DNA of 64,000 nucleotides from NCBI GenBank assembly GCA_050258035.1, contig JBLMYA010000039.1, positions 1 to 64,000 on the forward strand, given 5' to 3'. The notes beneath the pieces were generated by a model that saw only the letters and a list, made by a program, of their open reading frames with translations, was not told where the DNA came from and made no database searches. The translations under genes were made by a program, and so were the position numbers. Positions 50,944 to 60,487 of this stretch are shown here, piece by piece. Position 1 is the stretch's first letter. Every line of letters starts with the position of its first letter. Source of the stretch: DATBLE01 sp050258035. GTDB taxonomy: Bacteria > Actinomycetota > Thermoleophilia > Gaiellales > Gaiellaceae.

Positions 50944-51825
50944 CTACTGCGGTTGAGAGGGGCGCCAGACGGGGTTCGTGTCGTCGTCCTTGCCCGAGGT
51001 GAGCTGCGTCTCCGTCTTCCCCTCGTCGACCCAGATCGCGCCGTCGCGGGAGAACCCGATCGACCCGTCGGGAGCGAACGCCGGCTGGATCGCGTCGATG
51101 CTGGAGGTGGTGACCCGGTGCGCGCGCGTTCCGTTCGCGGCGACTCTGAAGATTTCGTAGTGGGCGAGGTTCGCGTTGCTCTGGAACGCCAGCGTCCTGC
51201 CGTCGGGTGACCACGCGGGCAGACCGCTCGATCCTCCGAGCCTTGTCACGGCGCGGATCCCCGTGCCGTCGGCGTTCATCACGAAGATCTCACGGTTCTG
51301 GAAGCCCGGCTTGCGGTAGTCGTAGGCGATCAGCTTGCCGTCCGGCGAGTACGCGGGGTCCTGAGCGCTGCCCAGCCCGCGGCCGACCCGGTGCGCCTTC
51401 CCGCCTGCAGCCGGAGCGGCGAAAAGCGCGCCCTCCCGCGAGAAGACGATCCGCCTGCCGTCCGCCGACCAGGAGGGGTGCTCGTCGCCCTGCTCGGTGT
51501 CCGTCAGCCGGCGGGTGCCGGTGCCGTCGGCATTCATGACGTAGATATGCGCGATCCCGTCGCGAGCGCTCGAGAACGCGAGCTCCGCACCGTCTGGCGA
51601 CCAGGCCGGCTGCAACTGGAAGAAGAGCCCGGCCGGCGTCGATGGATCGCCTTTCTGCCTCGTCAGCCGCCGCGCGTGCTTGCCGTCGGCATCGGCGCCG
51701 AAGATCGCGTAGTCGCCGTCCTTGACGCTGACGAACACCATCGCCCGGGGCCCCGTCGGCGACGATCCGCCGCAGCCGGCGAGGACGAGCGCGGCGAGCG
51801 CGGCAACGGCAAGTGCACGCCGCAT
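50944..51825 (-). CDS. TolB-like beta-propeller lipoprotein
   Basis: 293 aa. Lipoprotein signal MRRALAVAALAALVLAGC with the lipidated Cys at residue 18. Then five or six WD40-like/PD40 blades: AWSPDGAELAFSS, SWSADGRRIVF, AYSPDGKLIAYDY, AWSPDGRTLAFQS and AFAPDGSIGF, spaced about 40-45 residues. It is anchored outside the membrane. It follows livF by one base on the same strand, so it is part of the liv transcript, which is unusual; it might help the importer or be a passenger. Confidence 0.87.
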   Translation of the reverse strand: MRRALAVAALAALVLAGCGGSSPTGPRAMVFVSVKDGDYAIFGADADGKHARRLTRQKGDPSTPAGLFFQLQPAWSPDGAELAFSSARDGIAHIYVMNADGTGTRRLTDTEQGDEHPSWSADGRRIVFSREGALFAAPAAGGKAHRVGRGLGSAQDPAYSPDGKLIAYDYRKPGFQNREIFVMNADGTGIRAVTRLGGSSGLPAWSPDGRTLAFQSNANLAHYEIFRVAANGTRAHRVTTSSIDAIQPAFAPDGSIGFSRDGAIWVDEGKTETQLTSGKDDDTNPVWRPSQPQ

Positions 51826-51826
51826 G

Positions 51827-52549
51827 TCAGTGCGAAACGGGCTCGACGCCGAGGTACCGCCGCTGGAGCTCCGGATCGCCCGAGAGCTCGGTCGCGGTCG
51901 TCTCGGCTGCGATCTCGCCGCCCATCATGACCAGCTGGCGGTCGGCGATCGCGGTCGCCATCCCCAGGTTCTGCTCGATCAGCAGGATACGGAGGCCCTC
52001 CTGCTCGAGTCTCTTGAACGTCTCGATCAGCATCTCGATGATCGTCGGCGCAAGTCCCTCCGAGGGCTCGTCCATGATCAGGAGCGTCGGGTTGGTGACG
52101 AGCGCACGCCCGATCGCAAGCATCTGCTGCTCGCCACCCGACAGCTGCGCGCCGCCGTTGCGCTTCCGCTCGGCCAGCCGCGGAAAGAGCTGGTACACGC
52201 TTTCGATCGTCCAGCGACGGGAGCCGTTTCCGCGCGCCGACATCCGCAGGTGCTCGTCGACGGTCAGCGACGGGAAGAGACGGCGGCCCTGGGGGACGTA
52301 GCCGATCCCGAGGTTCGCGATCCTGTGGGAGCTCATGCCGACGAGCTCCCGCCCGCCGAAACGTACGGATCCCGACACTCTTGGCGGGCTGATGCCCATG
52401 ATCGACGAGCAGAGCGTGGTCTTGCCCATGCCGTTCCGGCCGACGATCGCGACCGCCTGCTCGCCGAGCTCGAAGGAGATGTCCTGGAGCACGTGCGCGC
52501 TGCCGTAGTGCGCGTGCAAACCCTCGACGGCGAGTACGGCGTCACTCAT
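51827..52549 (-). CDS. livF: Branched-chain amino acid type ABC transporter ATPase LivF
   Basis: 240 aa. Walker A GRNGMGKTT near residue 38, VPQGRRLFPSLTVDEHL (LivF-typical Q-loop region), LSGGEQQMLAIGRALV (signature) and LLIMDEPSEGLAPTI (Walker B). The end has IADRQLVMMGGEI and LQRRYLGV as in LivF. ATG at 52549 overlaps the livG end by 8 bases. Sixth in the cluster livH-livM-livK-livG-livF. Confidence 0.93.
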   Translation of the reverse strand: MSDAVLAVEGLHAHYGSAHVLQDISFELGEQAVAIVGRNGMGKTTLCSSIMGISPPRVSGSVRFGGRELVGMSSHRIANLGIGYVPQGRRLFPSLTVDEHLRMSARGNGSRRWTIESVYQLFPRLAERKRNGGAQLSGGEQQMLAIGRALVTNPTLLIMDEPSEGLAPTIIEMLIETFKRLEQEGLRILLIEQNLGMATAIADRQLVMMGGEIAAETTATELSGDPELQRRYLGVEPVSH

Positions 52550-53321
52550 TGCGGTACCCCCGGCCGAGGTAGAGATCGTGGACGAGCTGGTTTGCGCGGA
52601 TCTCGTCGGGCGTGCCCTCGACGATCACGCGCCCGTCGTGCATCATCGTCACCCGCTCGGCGACGCGGAGGGCCACGTCCATGTCGTGCTCGATCACGAT
52701 CAGAGTGATGTCCCGTCCCAGCGCGAGCAGGAGCTCGGTGAGGAGCTGCCGCTCCCCACGTGACAGACCGGAGCAGGGCTCGTCGAGCATCAGCATCCGT
52801 GGTTCGGCGGCGAGCGCGATTGCCAGCGCTACCTGCCGGTGCTCTCCATGCGAGAGCGGCCCGCAGATCTCGGAGAGCTTGTGGTCGATCGCGGCGCGCC
52901 GCGCCGCCTCCCGGGCGCGCTCGCGGTACTCGGAATCTCTGCGCATCTTCACGGGGCGCAGATGCCCACCGTGGACGCCGAGCACGGAGAGGTAGATGTT
53001 GTCCTCGACCGTCAGCCCCGCGAGAAGGCGGGACTGCTGGTAGGTCCGCGCGAGCCCCATCGGCGTCCGCGCGCGCGCCGGGAGCGCGGTCACGTCACGG
53101 CCGAAGAGCTCGACCGTCCCCGCCGTGGCGGGAAAGTCGCCGCAGATCACGTTGAAGAGCGTGGTCTTTCCGGCGCCGTTCGGGCCGAGGATCGCGCGAC
53201 GCTCGCCGTGTGCGACCTCGAGATCGACGTCGCGAACCGCGTGGAGACCGCCGAACCGCCGGCCGACCCCCCGCAGGCGGAGGGTCGGCTCGGCGTGCTC
53301 GGCTGCTGGTGCTTCGGTCAA
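52542..53321 (-). CDS. livG: Branched-chain amino acid type ABC transporter ATPase LivG
   Basis: 259 aa. RFGGLHAVRDVDLEV, then Walker A GPNGAGKTT, FNVICGDFPATAGTVELFG, RTYQQSRLLAGLTVEDNIYL, and the signature-like LSHGEHRQVALAIALA with MLMLDEPCSGLSRGE. TPDEIRANQLVHDLYLGRG is the LivG ending. TTG start at 53321, 4 bases after the livK stop. A normal signature motif here contrasts with the orphan LivG at 3305-4018. Confidence 0.92.
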   Translation of the reverse strand: MTEAPAAEHAEPTLRLRGVGRRFGGLHAVRDVDLEVAHGERRAILGPNGAGKTTLFNVICGDFPATAGTVELFGRDVTALPARARTPMGLARTYQQSRLLAGLTVEDNIYLSVLGVHGGHLRPVKMRRDSEYRERAREAARRAAIDHKLSEICGPLSHGEHRQVALAIALAAEPRMLMLDEPCSGLSRGERQLLTELLLALGRDITLIVIEHDMDVALRVAERVTMMHDGRVIVEGTPDEIRANQLVHDLYLGRGYRNE

Positions 53322-53325
53322 GCGG

Positions 53326-54729
53326 CTACTTGATCACCTGGTTCGTGACCTTGCCCCCGGAGACGACCTTGATCTTGCCCTGCCAGGGTGTCTTCACCTT
53401 CTTGCACGGAGGCTGCGTGCGCCCGGGCGGAGGGCTCGACGGCGTGAAGAGGCCGCCGAACGACTGATCCACCGTAGGCACGTACGCAACCACCTGCGGG
53501 GCAACCGACCCGTCCTTCTGTCTGACGAGCTGGAGCTGATACTCGTCCTGGATCGCCTGCCGCCGCGAGTCGAGGTGGAGTACGCCTCCGCCGGAGAGCT
53601 GGAACGGCGCGCCCTTGATCGCCCTCGGCAACGCGTTGTCGAGCTTGGCGCCGGTGGCACCGGGCGCCTTCTGCAGCCCCTGGACCAGGGCCCACGCGGC
53701 CATGTAGTAGTTGTAGACGAAGCCGTCGTCGGCCGGCAGCTTCGGGTACAGCTTGTTCATGAACGCGCGATACGCGTCAATGGTCGGAGTGTGCACGCCG
53801 GGAGCGTTGCCGAAACCGCCGACGTACGCGCCGACGAGCTTCGGGGCAACGACCTTGTCGGCGCCGAGGAAGCCGAAGAACAGGTTGCCGATCCACTGCT
53901 TCGGATTCAGCTTGCCGTACGCCTGCTCGAACGCCTTCAGCATGGCCGACGTCCCGGTTCCGCCGATGGTCGAGAAGTACCCGTCCACCTGGTTCGGGTT
54001 CGGCAGCTGGCGGACGAACGGCGCGTAGTCCGTGGTGTTCAGCGGCGGGAAGACGCGCTTGACGATGTCGCCGCCGACCGCGCAGAAGTCGGCGATCATG
54101 CCGGCCGCGGACGTCCAGCCGAAGCTGTAGTCGTCCTCGATGATCGCAGCCTTCCTCCAGCCGAGCTTCTTGTAGGCGATCTCGCCGATACCCGCATTCC
54201 ACTGGGCGCCGTCGCCGTGGTAGCGGAACATGTTCTTCGGCGCGATCTGCATCGTCGGATCCTGGGACCCGGCGGTGCCGATGATGAACGTCTTCGTCGG
54301 ATGTGACTTCGCGTAGTTCGCGATCGAGACCGCCTCGTCGCCGGACAGCGGGCCGATCATGACGTCCGCGTTCAGCTTCTCCATCAGGCGCTTGGTCTCG
54401 CTGATCGCCAGCGGCACGGTGTCGTTCCCGCAGCCGTAGCCGACGATCTGGATCGGCGTGCTGCCCGCCTTGATGCCGGTCATGCCGGCAGACGGCTTGG
54501 CATGGCTCTTGGTCTTGCCGCCGGCAAACCGCGCGAACGCGCCCTGCGCCCCGCCGATGTCGTAGTCGTAGCCGAACGCGAAGGCCCCCTTGCAGTCGGT
54601 CATGATCGCGACCTTCACGGTCTTGACGTGCGACGCGGCGAGCGACGTCGTCGTCCAGACGGCAAGCGCGGCGACGGCGACGGCTAGGACCGCCGCCGTC
54701 TTCCAGCTACGCAGCTTGTAGCTCGTCAC
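53326..54729 (-). CDS. ABC transporter substrate-binding protein (LivK-like)
   Basis: Periplasmic-type binding protein (type 1 fold), 467 aa. A Sec signal peptide, KTAAVLAVAVAALAVWTTTS ending LAA, and no lipobox. Mature: VKVAIMTDCKGAFAFGYDYD, ADVMIGPLSGDEAVSIANYA, AAIIEDDYSFGWTSAAGMIA. The usual GxxxxT/S loop of LivK at the N terminus is altered. GTG at 54729 with GGAGGAGGG 9 bases upstream. Ligand unknown; in this family amides, short-chain acids and amino acids are bound. Confidence 0.88.
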   Translation of the reverse strand: MTSYKLRSWKTAAVLAVAVAALAVWTTTSLAASHVKTVKVAIMTDCKGAFAFGYDYDIGGAQGAFARFAGGKTKSHAKPSAGMTGIKAGSTPIQIVGYGCGNDTVPLAISETKRLMEKLNADVMIGPLSGDEAVSIANYAKSHPTKTFIIGTAGSQDPTMQIAPKNMFRYHGDGAQWNAGIGEIAYKKLGWRKAAIIEDDYSFGWTSAAGMIADFCAVGGDIVKRVFPPLNTTDYAPFVRQLPNPNQVDGYFSTIGGTGTSAMLKAFEQAYGKLNPKQWIGNLFFGFLGADKVVAPKLVGAYVGGFGNAPGVHTPTIDAYRAFMNKLYPKLPADDGFVYNYYMAAWALVQGLQKAPGATGAKLDNALPRAIKGAPFQLSGGGVLHLDSRRQAIQDEYQLQLVRQKDGSVAPQVVAYVPTVDQSFGGLFTPSSPPPGRTQPPCKKVKTPWQGKIKVVSGGKVTNQVIK

Positions 54730-54822
54730 TGGTAGTGCCCTCCTCCCTCTCGTGTTCCGAAGGTGCGCGCGATTCTCGCGCAGTGCTGACACAACTTTCA
54801 AGCTGGTCGGTAGATGCCTTTG

Positions 54823-55911
54823 TCATTTCGCCGGCTCGGTCGCCGGGACGGAAGTCGAGTCGCCGCTCTTCGATCCGCGTCGCTCCTCGAACAACTTTCC
54901 CCAGAGGCCCATGAGCCCATCTGGTGAGACGACGACGATCGCCAAAAAGATAACCCCGATGATCGTGTTGAAGCTGCCGCCGAAGAGCGTGCCGCCGAGG
55001 CCGAGCCCCGGGATGTGCGTGTTCGAGGTGATGTAGTTCTGCATCAGGATGAAGGCGAAGGCGCCGACCCAGGCTCCCTCGATCCGGATCAGGCCTCCGA
55101 TCACGGCCATGATCAGCAGGCTGATCGTCTGAGGGAGGTCGACGTCTCCCGGCGAGACCTGGCCGGCCCACCAGCCGTAGAGCACGCCGCCGAGCGCAGC
55201 GACGAACGCCGCGAACGTGAATGCGAGCGTCCGGTGCAGAGGCACCGCATAGCCGAGCGAACTCATCCGGATCGGCTCGTCCCGGACGCCCTGCAGGCTG
55301 AGGCCGAACGGGGTGCGGATCAGGTATCGGCTGAGGAGATAGACGAAGATCGCCGTTCCGAGCGCGATGTAGTAGAGCCGGTTCGGATGCGCCAGGATGC
55401 TGCCGACCCATCCCGGTGTGTACCGGTTGATGCCGCCGATGCCCGAGAAACCGGAGATCTTGGTCACCTGCCCGAGCGTGTAGGTGGCGATCACGGAGTA
55501 GGTGAGCGTGATCATCAGGAAGTAGATGCCCGTGCTCCGCGAGGCGACGGCGCCCCCGATCAGGCCGATGACGGTGGTCGCCCCGATGGCGACCACCAGT
55601 GCCAGCGTCGGGTCCCAGCCGAGATGAAGGCCCTTCGAGGTCCCGCCCGGGCCTCCCTTCGTCGCGAGGTTGCCGAGGATGATCCCGGCGATGCCGAAGA
55701 GCGCGGTCTGCGCGAGGGACACCATCCCGCCGTAGGCGGACAGGAAGATCAGGCTCGACGCGGCGATGCCGAAGATGAAGGTCTCGATGAGGATCTGGTG
55801 GGCCCAGTACTGGCTGAACCCGGCAGCCGGCCAGATGATCACGAAGACGAGGGCCGCGGCCGCGATCGTCCGCTCGACCTGCTGCTGGCGCGTCCAGGTG
55901 GACGGATTCAC
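54823..55911 (-). CDS. livM: Branched-chain amino acid type ABC permease LivM
   Basis: 362 aa, about nine helices. SLIFLSAYGGMVSLAQTALF (LivM hallmark: slNLlxGyxGqxSLG), GIYFLMITLTYSVIATYTLG, TPFGLSLQGVRDEPIRMSSL (EAA-like contact loop) and GPGDVD...GRIEGAWVGAFAF-type end. GTG start overlaps the livH stop (GTGA). Confidence 0.92.
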   Translation of the reverse strand: MNPSTWTRQQQVERTIAAAALVFVIIWPAAGFSQYWAHQILIETFIFGIAASSLIFLSAYGGMVSLAQTALFGIAGIILGNLATKGGPGGTSKGLHLGWDPTLALVVAIGATTVIGLIGGAVASRSTGIYFLMITLTYSVIATYTLGQVTKISGFSGIGGINRYTPGWVGSILAHPNRLYYIALGTAIFVYLLSRYLIRTPFGLSLQGVRDEPIRMSSLGYAVPLHRTLAFTFAAFVAALGGVLYGWWAGQVSPGDVDLPQTISLLIMAVIGGLIRIEGAWVGAFAFILMQNYITSNTHIPGLGLGGTLFGGSFNTIIGVIFLAIVVVSPDGLMGLWGKLFEERRGSKSGDSTSVPATEPAK

Positions 55912-57059
55912 GCATCCCTCCCGAACAGTCCGCGCGGACGGAACGAGAGGACGAGCGCGATCAAGACGAACGTGACGATCGTCGAATACTGGGTGCAGCA
56001 GTCGGACCCGGTGGTCGGCAGGTACGACGCGGCGAAGTTGGCGACGAACGCGTAGAGGAGCGCCCCTGCGGCGGCGCCGAAGATCGAGCCCATGCCGCCG
56101 ACGATCACGACGACGAGCGAGTTGAGCAGCCACTGACCGTCCTGCCCGGAGGAGATGTTCGACTGCGACGCCCAGACGACGGCGCCGAGCGCGGCGAGGC
56201 CACAGCCGACCGCGAACGTGATCGCGAACGTGACCTGGATGTTGATCCCGAGCGCCGAGGTCATCTTCTCGTCGTCGACACCAGCCCGGATCTTCATGCC
56301 GGTCTTCGTCCGGTAGAGCCACAGCCACAGACCCACACCGACGGCGACGCCGATCGCGAGCATGACGAGGCGGGCGACCGAGTACTGCACGCCGGCCACA
56401 TGGAGGTTGACGAACCTGTCGGTCCAGCCCGGCCACGTCAGATCGACGGCATTGCCTCCGAACCGCTGACCCTGGGAGACGTTCCGCGGGAAGTGGGCGA
56501 TGATCTGGTCGGCGACGATCACCGAGACCGCAATCGTGATGAGCGCCTGGCGAAGCTCCTGCCCTTGTGTCCAGCGGAGGAATGCCTGCTGGACGAGGAG
56601 CCCCACGACCATGATGCACGGCGCCGCCACCAGCAGCGGAACGAGCCACTCCCAGGTGTTCACCTGGCTCGAGTCGAGCGAGAAGCCCTGGCCGGTCATC
56701 CCCTGCTGGATCTCGTAGGCGATGTACCCGGCCAGGAGGTAGAAGGCGCCGTGAGCCATGTTCACTGTCCGCATCAACCCGAAGATCAAGGCGAAGCCGC
56801 TCGCGACGATGAAGAGCGCCGAGGCGAAGGTGAGCGAGTCGAGCACGACCTTGAGGAAGTCCTTCGGGTCGTGCCAGGCGGAGCCGAACGTGGTCGTGCG
56901 CCAGTTGCCGCCGCCGAACGGCTGCACCTTGGTGAGGAAGAGGACGTACGTGAGCGCGAACGCGATCAGCGCGATCACGATGTACACGGGCCATCTGCGC
57001 CAGGTCAGCCACGAGCTGACCTGCTCCCGATCGGGGACTCGTGCCGACAGCGCGCTCAA
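55908..57059 (-). CDS. livH: Branched-chain amino acid type ABC permease LivH
   Basis: 383 aa from TTG 57059; TTG 57098 is an alternative and no ATG/GTG lies nearby, so the start is uncertain. N-terminal hydrophobic helix YIVIALIAFALTYVLFLTKV, then IVASGFALIFGLMRTVNMAH and GAFYLLAGYIAYEIQQ (LivH hallmark), KTGMKIRAGVDDEKMTSALG (contact loop) and VVIVGGMGSIFGAAAGALLY. First gene of the leftward liv cluster, 57 bases beyond the end of the VOC gene. Confidence 0.9.
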   Translation of the reverse strand: MSALSARVPDREQVSSWLTWRRWPVYIVIALIAFALTYVLFLTKVQPFGGGNWRTTTFGSAWHDPKDFLKVVLDSLTFASALFIVASGFALIFGLMRTVNMAHGAFYLLAGYIAYEIQQGMTGQGFSLDSSQVNTWEWLVPLLVAAPCIMVVGLLVQQAFLRWTQGQELRQALITIAVSVIVADQIIAHFPRNVSQGQRFGGNAVDLTWPGWTDRFVNLHVAGVQYSVARLVMLAIGVAVGVGLWLWLYRTKTGMKIRAGVDDEKMTSALGINIQVTFAITFAVGCGLAALGAVVWASQSNISSGQDGQWLLNSLVVVIVGGMGSIFGAAAGALLYAFVANFAASYLPTTGSDCCTQYSTIVTFVLIALVLSFRPRGLFGRDA

Positions 57060-57115
57060 CCGGAGCCGACCGTACCAGGCAACCCGGCCCGCTTTCAAAC
57101 GAGTGCGCGTGTGTG

Positions 57116-57589
57116 CTACGAGTGGTACAAGGTGGCGACCGCCGCCTCGCCCTCCTGCGGGGCGGAGTCCTCGAGCGGAACGATGTCCGCCTGCGTCGAG
57201 GGGGCGAGCGTGCTCCGGTCGGGCCAGTCGACCTCGAGCAGGTTCCCGGCGGGGTCGCGCAGGTAGAGCTGCACCCACCCCAGCGGATGGGCCCGCATCG
57301 GAGTTCCGAACGCCGCCGAGTCGAGGACGCCCATCGCCTTCGCCCGCTCGTACAGCGCGTCGAAGTCGTCCACGTCGATGCCGAAGTGGTGGTGGACGGT
57401 CGGATCGTCGCCCCCATCGCGCTCGAACAGGTGCAGCTGCGTCGACCCGAGACGGAGCCAGACGACGTTCCCGATCGGAAACTTCGCGGTCGGGATCCGC
57501 TCGGCACCGAGGAGCTCCTCGTAGAAACGGATCGACTCGGCCATGTCGTTCACGACGATCGAGACGTGGTTGATCCTGGTGGCGCTCAT
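57116..57589 (-). CDS. VOC-family (glyoxalase-like) protein
   Basis: 157 aa, two beta-alpha-beta-beta-beta repeats. INHVSIVVNDMAESIRFYEEL at the start (His metal ligand), then VVWLRLGSTQLHLFERDG, VHHHFGIDVDDFDALYERAK (second His) and WVQLYLRDPAGNLLEVDWPD (Glu ligand). All metal ligands of the VOC fold are there. ATG at 57589. Divergent from the LarA-like gene, 61 bp; followed on its strand by livH. Substrate unknown. Confidence 0.87.
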   Translation of the reverse strand: MSATRINHVSIVVNDMAESIRFYEELLGAERIPTAKFPIGNVVWLRLGSTQLHLFERDGGDDPTVHHHFGIDVDDFDALYERAKAMGVLDSAAFGTPMRAHPLGWVQLYLRDPAGNLLEVDWPDRSTLAPSTQADIVPLEDSAPQEGEAAVATLYHS

Positions 57590-57650
57590 GATCCTTGACG
57601 CTACACGAGGCCGGTCATAGCCTCCAAGGTGGTTTCGACGAGGAGGGAAG

Positions 57651-59063
57651 ATGCCGCGCCTGAAGATCCCGTACGAGTCGCTCGACCCGCTGACGATCGG
57701 CGCCTCCGGCGACGAGTCGAAGGTGTACCGAACGGAGCTCGCGCTGGACGTCCCCGACGCGAATCTGCTCGCTGCGATCTACCCCGACGAGCCGGCCCCG
57801 GTCGGCGATGCAACCGAGGCGGCGCGGACGGCGCTGGAGTCGCCCGTCTCGGGGCCGTCGTTCTCCGAACTGCTCGCGGGGGCGACGAAAGTGGCGGTGA
57901 TCATCGACAACCAGTTCCGGCCGACGCCCCAGTCGCGGCTCCTGCCGGCCGTCTTCGACGCGATCGAGGCGGCGGCGAAGCCGGCGGTGGTCGCCTGCGC
58001 CAACGGGAAGGTCTTCCCGATGTCCGAGTCGGACATCGAGCAGAAGATCGGCCGCGAGAACCTCGACCGGATGGAGCGGCTCGGGATCGCGTTCCACCAG
58101 AACGAGCCCCGGAACGCCGACGCCTACACCTACGTCGGCGTCTCCTCGCGCGGGACGCCAGTGTGGCTGATGACGGCGGTCGCCGAGTGCGACGTGAAGA
58201 TCACGATCGGCCAGGCGCAGTCGAACCACTGGGGCGCGGGCGGCGGCGGGAAGCTGATCCTCCCGGGCGTCGTCTCGGACGAGACGATCGAGTCGAACCA
58301 CTGCGCGTTCGTCCCCTCCCCCCAGACTCACTACGGCGCCTACGCCGGGCCGATGCGCTCCGACATCGACGAGGTCGCGACCATGTGCGAGCTCCAGTGC
58401 ACGATGAACGTGGTGCTCGACACGCGCGGCCGGGTGATCGAGTGCATCTTCGGCTCGCATCCGGAGGCACACCGGCGTGCGATCGAGCGCTTCAACGAGA
58501 TCTACGCCTACGATCACCCCGGCGCGCAGGCGGACATCGCGGTCTGCGGCGTGTTCGCGCCGACCGACCACCTCTTCTTCCACACGGGCTGGGGCTGCAT
58601 GTCGGCGGACTTCGTCCTCAGAGACGGCGGCACGCTGATCTACACCTCCCCCTCGCCGGGCGTCTCGACCGCCGTCGGCGACTTCCCCGGGCTGGCGCTG
58701 ATGGACCTGATGAAGCCGTACATGCCGGCGACCCCCGAGAACTACCAGCAGGTGCTCCGCGACATCCACGGTCGCGTGATCCAGATGTGGGCCGGCTGCA
58801 TCTGGGTCCCGATCTACGAGGTCATGACCCGCAAGCACCTGAAGCTCGTCACGCTTGAGGAGAACCTGGAGATGGCGGCGGACATCGGCATCGACGCGAC
58901 CACGTCGCTCGACGAGGCGTTCGCCGAGGCGATGGAGAAGCACGGACCCGACGCGAAGGTGGTCGTCCTGCCGTTCGCCCGCTACCAGCTGCCGCGCAGC
59001 TCGGTCCGCATGGACGCGGAGCCCCTCCGCTTTCCGCAGGAGGCACTGCAGGGACGGGCTTGA
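57651..59063 (+). CDS. LarA-like (lactate racemase domain) protein
   Basis: 470 aa, LarA family (DUF2088), whose founding member racemises lactate with a nickel-pincer cofactor. IDNQFRPTP matches the D-x-T/F-RPTP segment (Arg75 of LarA). GGGGKLILPGV holds the cofactor Lys, followed by SDETIESNH with the next His. The catalytic GTHR histidine is missing; the region reads ACANGKVFPMSE. So the substrate or chemistry may differ from lactate racemase. ATG with GAGGAGGGAAG just upstream. No LarB/C/E cofactor genes are adjacent. Confidence 0.8.
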   Translation: MPRLKIPYESLDPLTIGASGDESKVYRTELALDVPDANLLAAIYPDEPAPVGDATEAARTALESPVSGPSFSELLAGATKVAVIIDNQFRPTPQSRLLPAVFDAIEAAAKPAVVACANGKVFPMSESDIEQKIGRENLDRMERLGIAFHQNEPRNADAYTYVGVSSRGTPVWLMTAVAECDVKITIGQAQSNHWGAGGGGKLILPGVVSDETIESNHCAFVPSPQTHYGAYAGPMRSDIDEVATMCELQCTMNVVLDTRGRVIECIFGSHPEAHRRAIERFNEIYAYDHPGAQADIAVCGVFAPTDHLFFHTGWGCMSADFVLRDGGTLIYTSPSPGVSTAVGDFPGLALMDLMKPYMPATPENYQQVLRDIHGRVIQMWAGCIWVPIYEVMTRKHLKLVTLEENLEMAADIGIDATTSLDEAFAEAMEKHGPDAKVVVLPFARYQLPRSSVRMDAEPLRFPQEALQGRA

Positions 59064-59076
59064 GCCTGTCGTCGCC

Positions 59077-60430
59077 TCAGCGCTCGACCGCGTACAGCCG
59101 CCATTCGCCGGGTACGCCCTTCAGCTCGGCGACGCCGCGCTCCTGAAAGGACATCCCCGAGCCGGCGACCAGGTCCTTCACCGTCTGCGAGACGAGCACC
59201 TCGCCCGGCGCCGCGGAGGACGCAACGCGGGCGCCGATGTGGACGGCGATGCCGCCGACCTTCCCGTTCATCACCTCGCACTCACCGGTGTGCAACCCTG
59301 CGCGCACCTCCAGTCCGACGTCGCGCACACCCTCGGTGATGGCGCAGGCGCAGCAGATGGCCCGAGCCGGACCGTCGAACGAGGCGAAGAAGCCGTCGCC
59401 GGCCGTATCCAGCTCCGTCCCCTGGAAGCGGACGAGCTGCCAGCGGATCAGGGCGTGATGGCGCTCGAGCAGCTCCCGCCAGCTGCGGTCGCCGAGCTCG
59501 GCCGCCTTCGCGGTCGACCCCACGATGTCGGTGAAGAGGACGGTCGCGAGCACGCGATCCTGCTCGACCGCGTCCCACTCGCCGCGGCCCCAGATGCCCC
59601 GGAAGAAGCGCTCGGCTTCGTCGGTGAGCTGACCGGGGTTCCAGAACCAGCTGTGGTCCCGCCCCTCCAGCTCGACGAACTCGGCGCCCGGGATGCGCTC
59701 GGCGATGTACCGTCCAGACTCGATCTCCGGGCTGTCGTCGTCCCGACGATGCAGGACCAGCGTCGGGACACGGATCGAGGGCAGGACGTGGCGGACGTCC
59801 AGGTCGACGTTCATCCGGCTGAGCTGGTTCAGCGCGCCCGGGCTGGAGCTGGTCAGCAGAAGCCGACGCCACCAGCGGCTGGTCTCCTCGTCGCCGGCGA
59901 AGCTCGGCCCGAATCCTTCGGTCAGGTAACGCTCCAGACACCCTTCCTCGTTCCAGCGTCGCGTGCGCTCACGGATCGCCTCGTCGATCTCCTCGCGGGT
60001 CGCTCCCCACGCGAAGTCGTCCCGGGAAAGTGTTGACGGGTAGGTCCCGTAGAGGACAGCGGCGGCGGTTCGCTCGGGGTACGTGGCCGCGAACAGCGCC
60101 GTCATCATCCCCCCTCGGAAACGCCCATGACCCGGCCCGCTCCGAGCCGATTGCTCCATGACCGCCCGGACGTCGTCCATCCGCGTCTCGAGGTCAGGAA
60201 TGTCGGACACGCGGTCGGAGAGTCCGGTGCCGCGCTTGTCGAAGAGGATCGGACGGCAGAACGACGCCATCCGCTCGTAGAACTCCCGCGGCGGCCCGTC
60301 CCGAGCCAGCTCGAGCGCGGAGATCACCCAGCCGGCGATGAAGACGACGTCGAAGGGCCACCTCGCCGACGACCGAGTAGGCGATGTTCACATCGCCGCT
60401 CTGTGCGTAACGAACCTCGGGCGCTTCCAC
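59077..60430 (-). pseudogene. Alpha/beta hydrolase-class III cyclase fusion, three apparent indels
   Basis: N-terminal alpha/beta hydrolase (about 1-270), then a class III cyclase: VLFTDIVGSTAKAAELGDRS, ELDTAGDGFFASFDGPARA and VRAGLHTGECEV. This fusion is common in actinobacteria. The start VRYAQSGDVNIAYSVVGE (GTG 60430) is in one frame; FDVVFIAGWVISALELARDG follows in another. One extra base near 60360 explains it. Near 60157 an extra base and near 60109-60114 a missing base garble the nucleophile elbow; undoing both restores VMGVSEGGMMTALFAATYPE. Three indels in 300 bases suggest decay or poor base calls. From GTG 60327 the cyclase domain alone is intact. Confidence 0.8.
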
Positions 60431-60487
60431 AGGCAGAGCGTCGACGGCGCCAGGCGCATTCGCAAGCTGCTCCCTAGACTTCCTCGC

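Noticed and set aside
54764..54782. Hairpin TGCGCG/CGCGCA between the livK-like gene and livM
   Set aside because: Only 6 bp of alternating GC, easily found by chance here; no supporting context.
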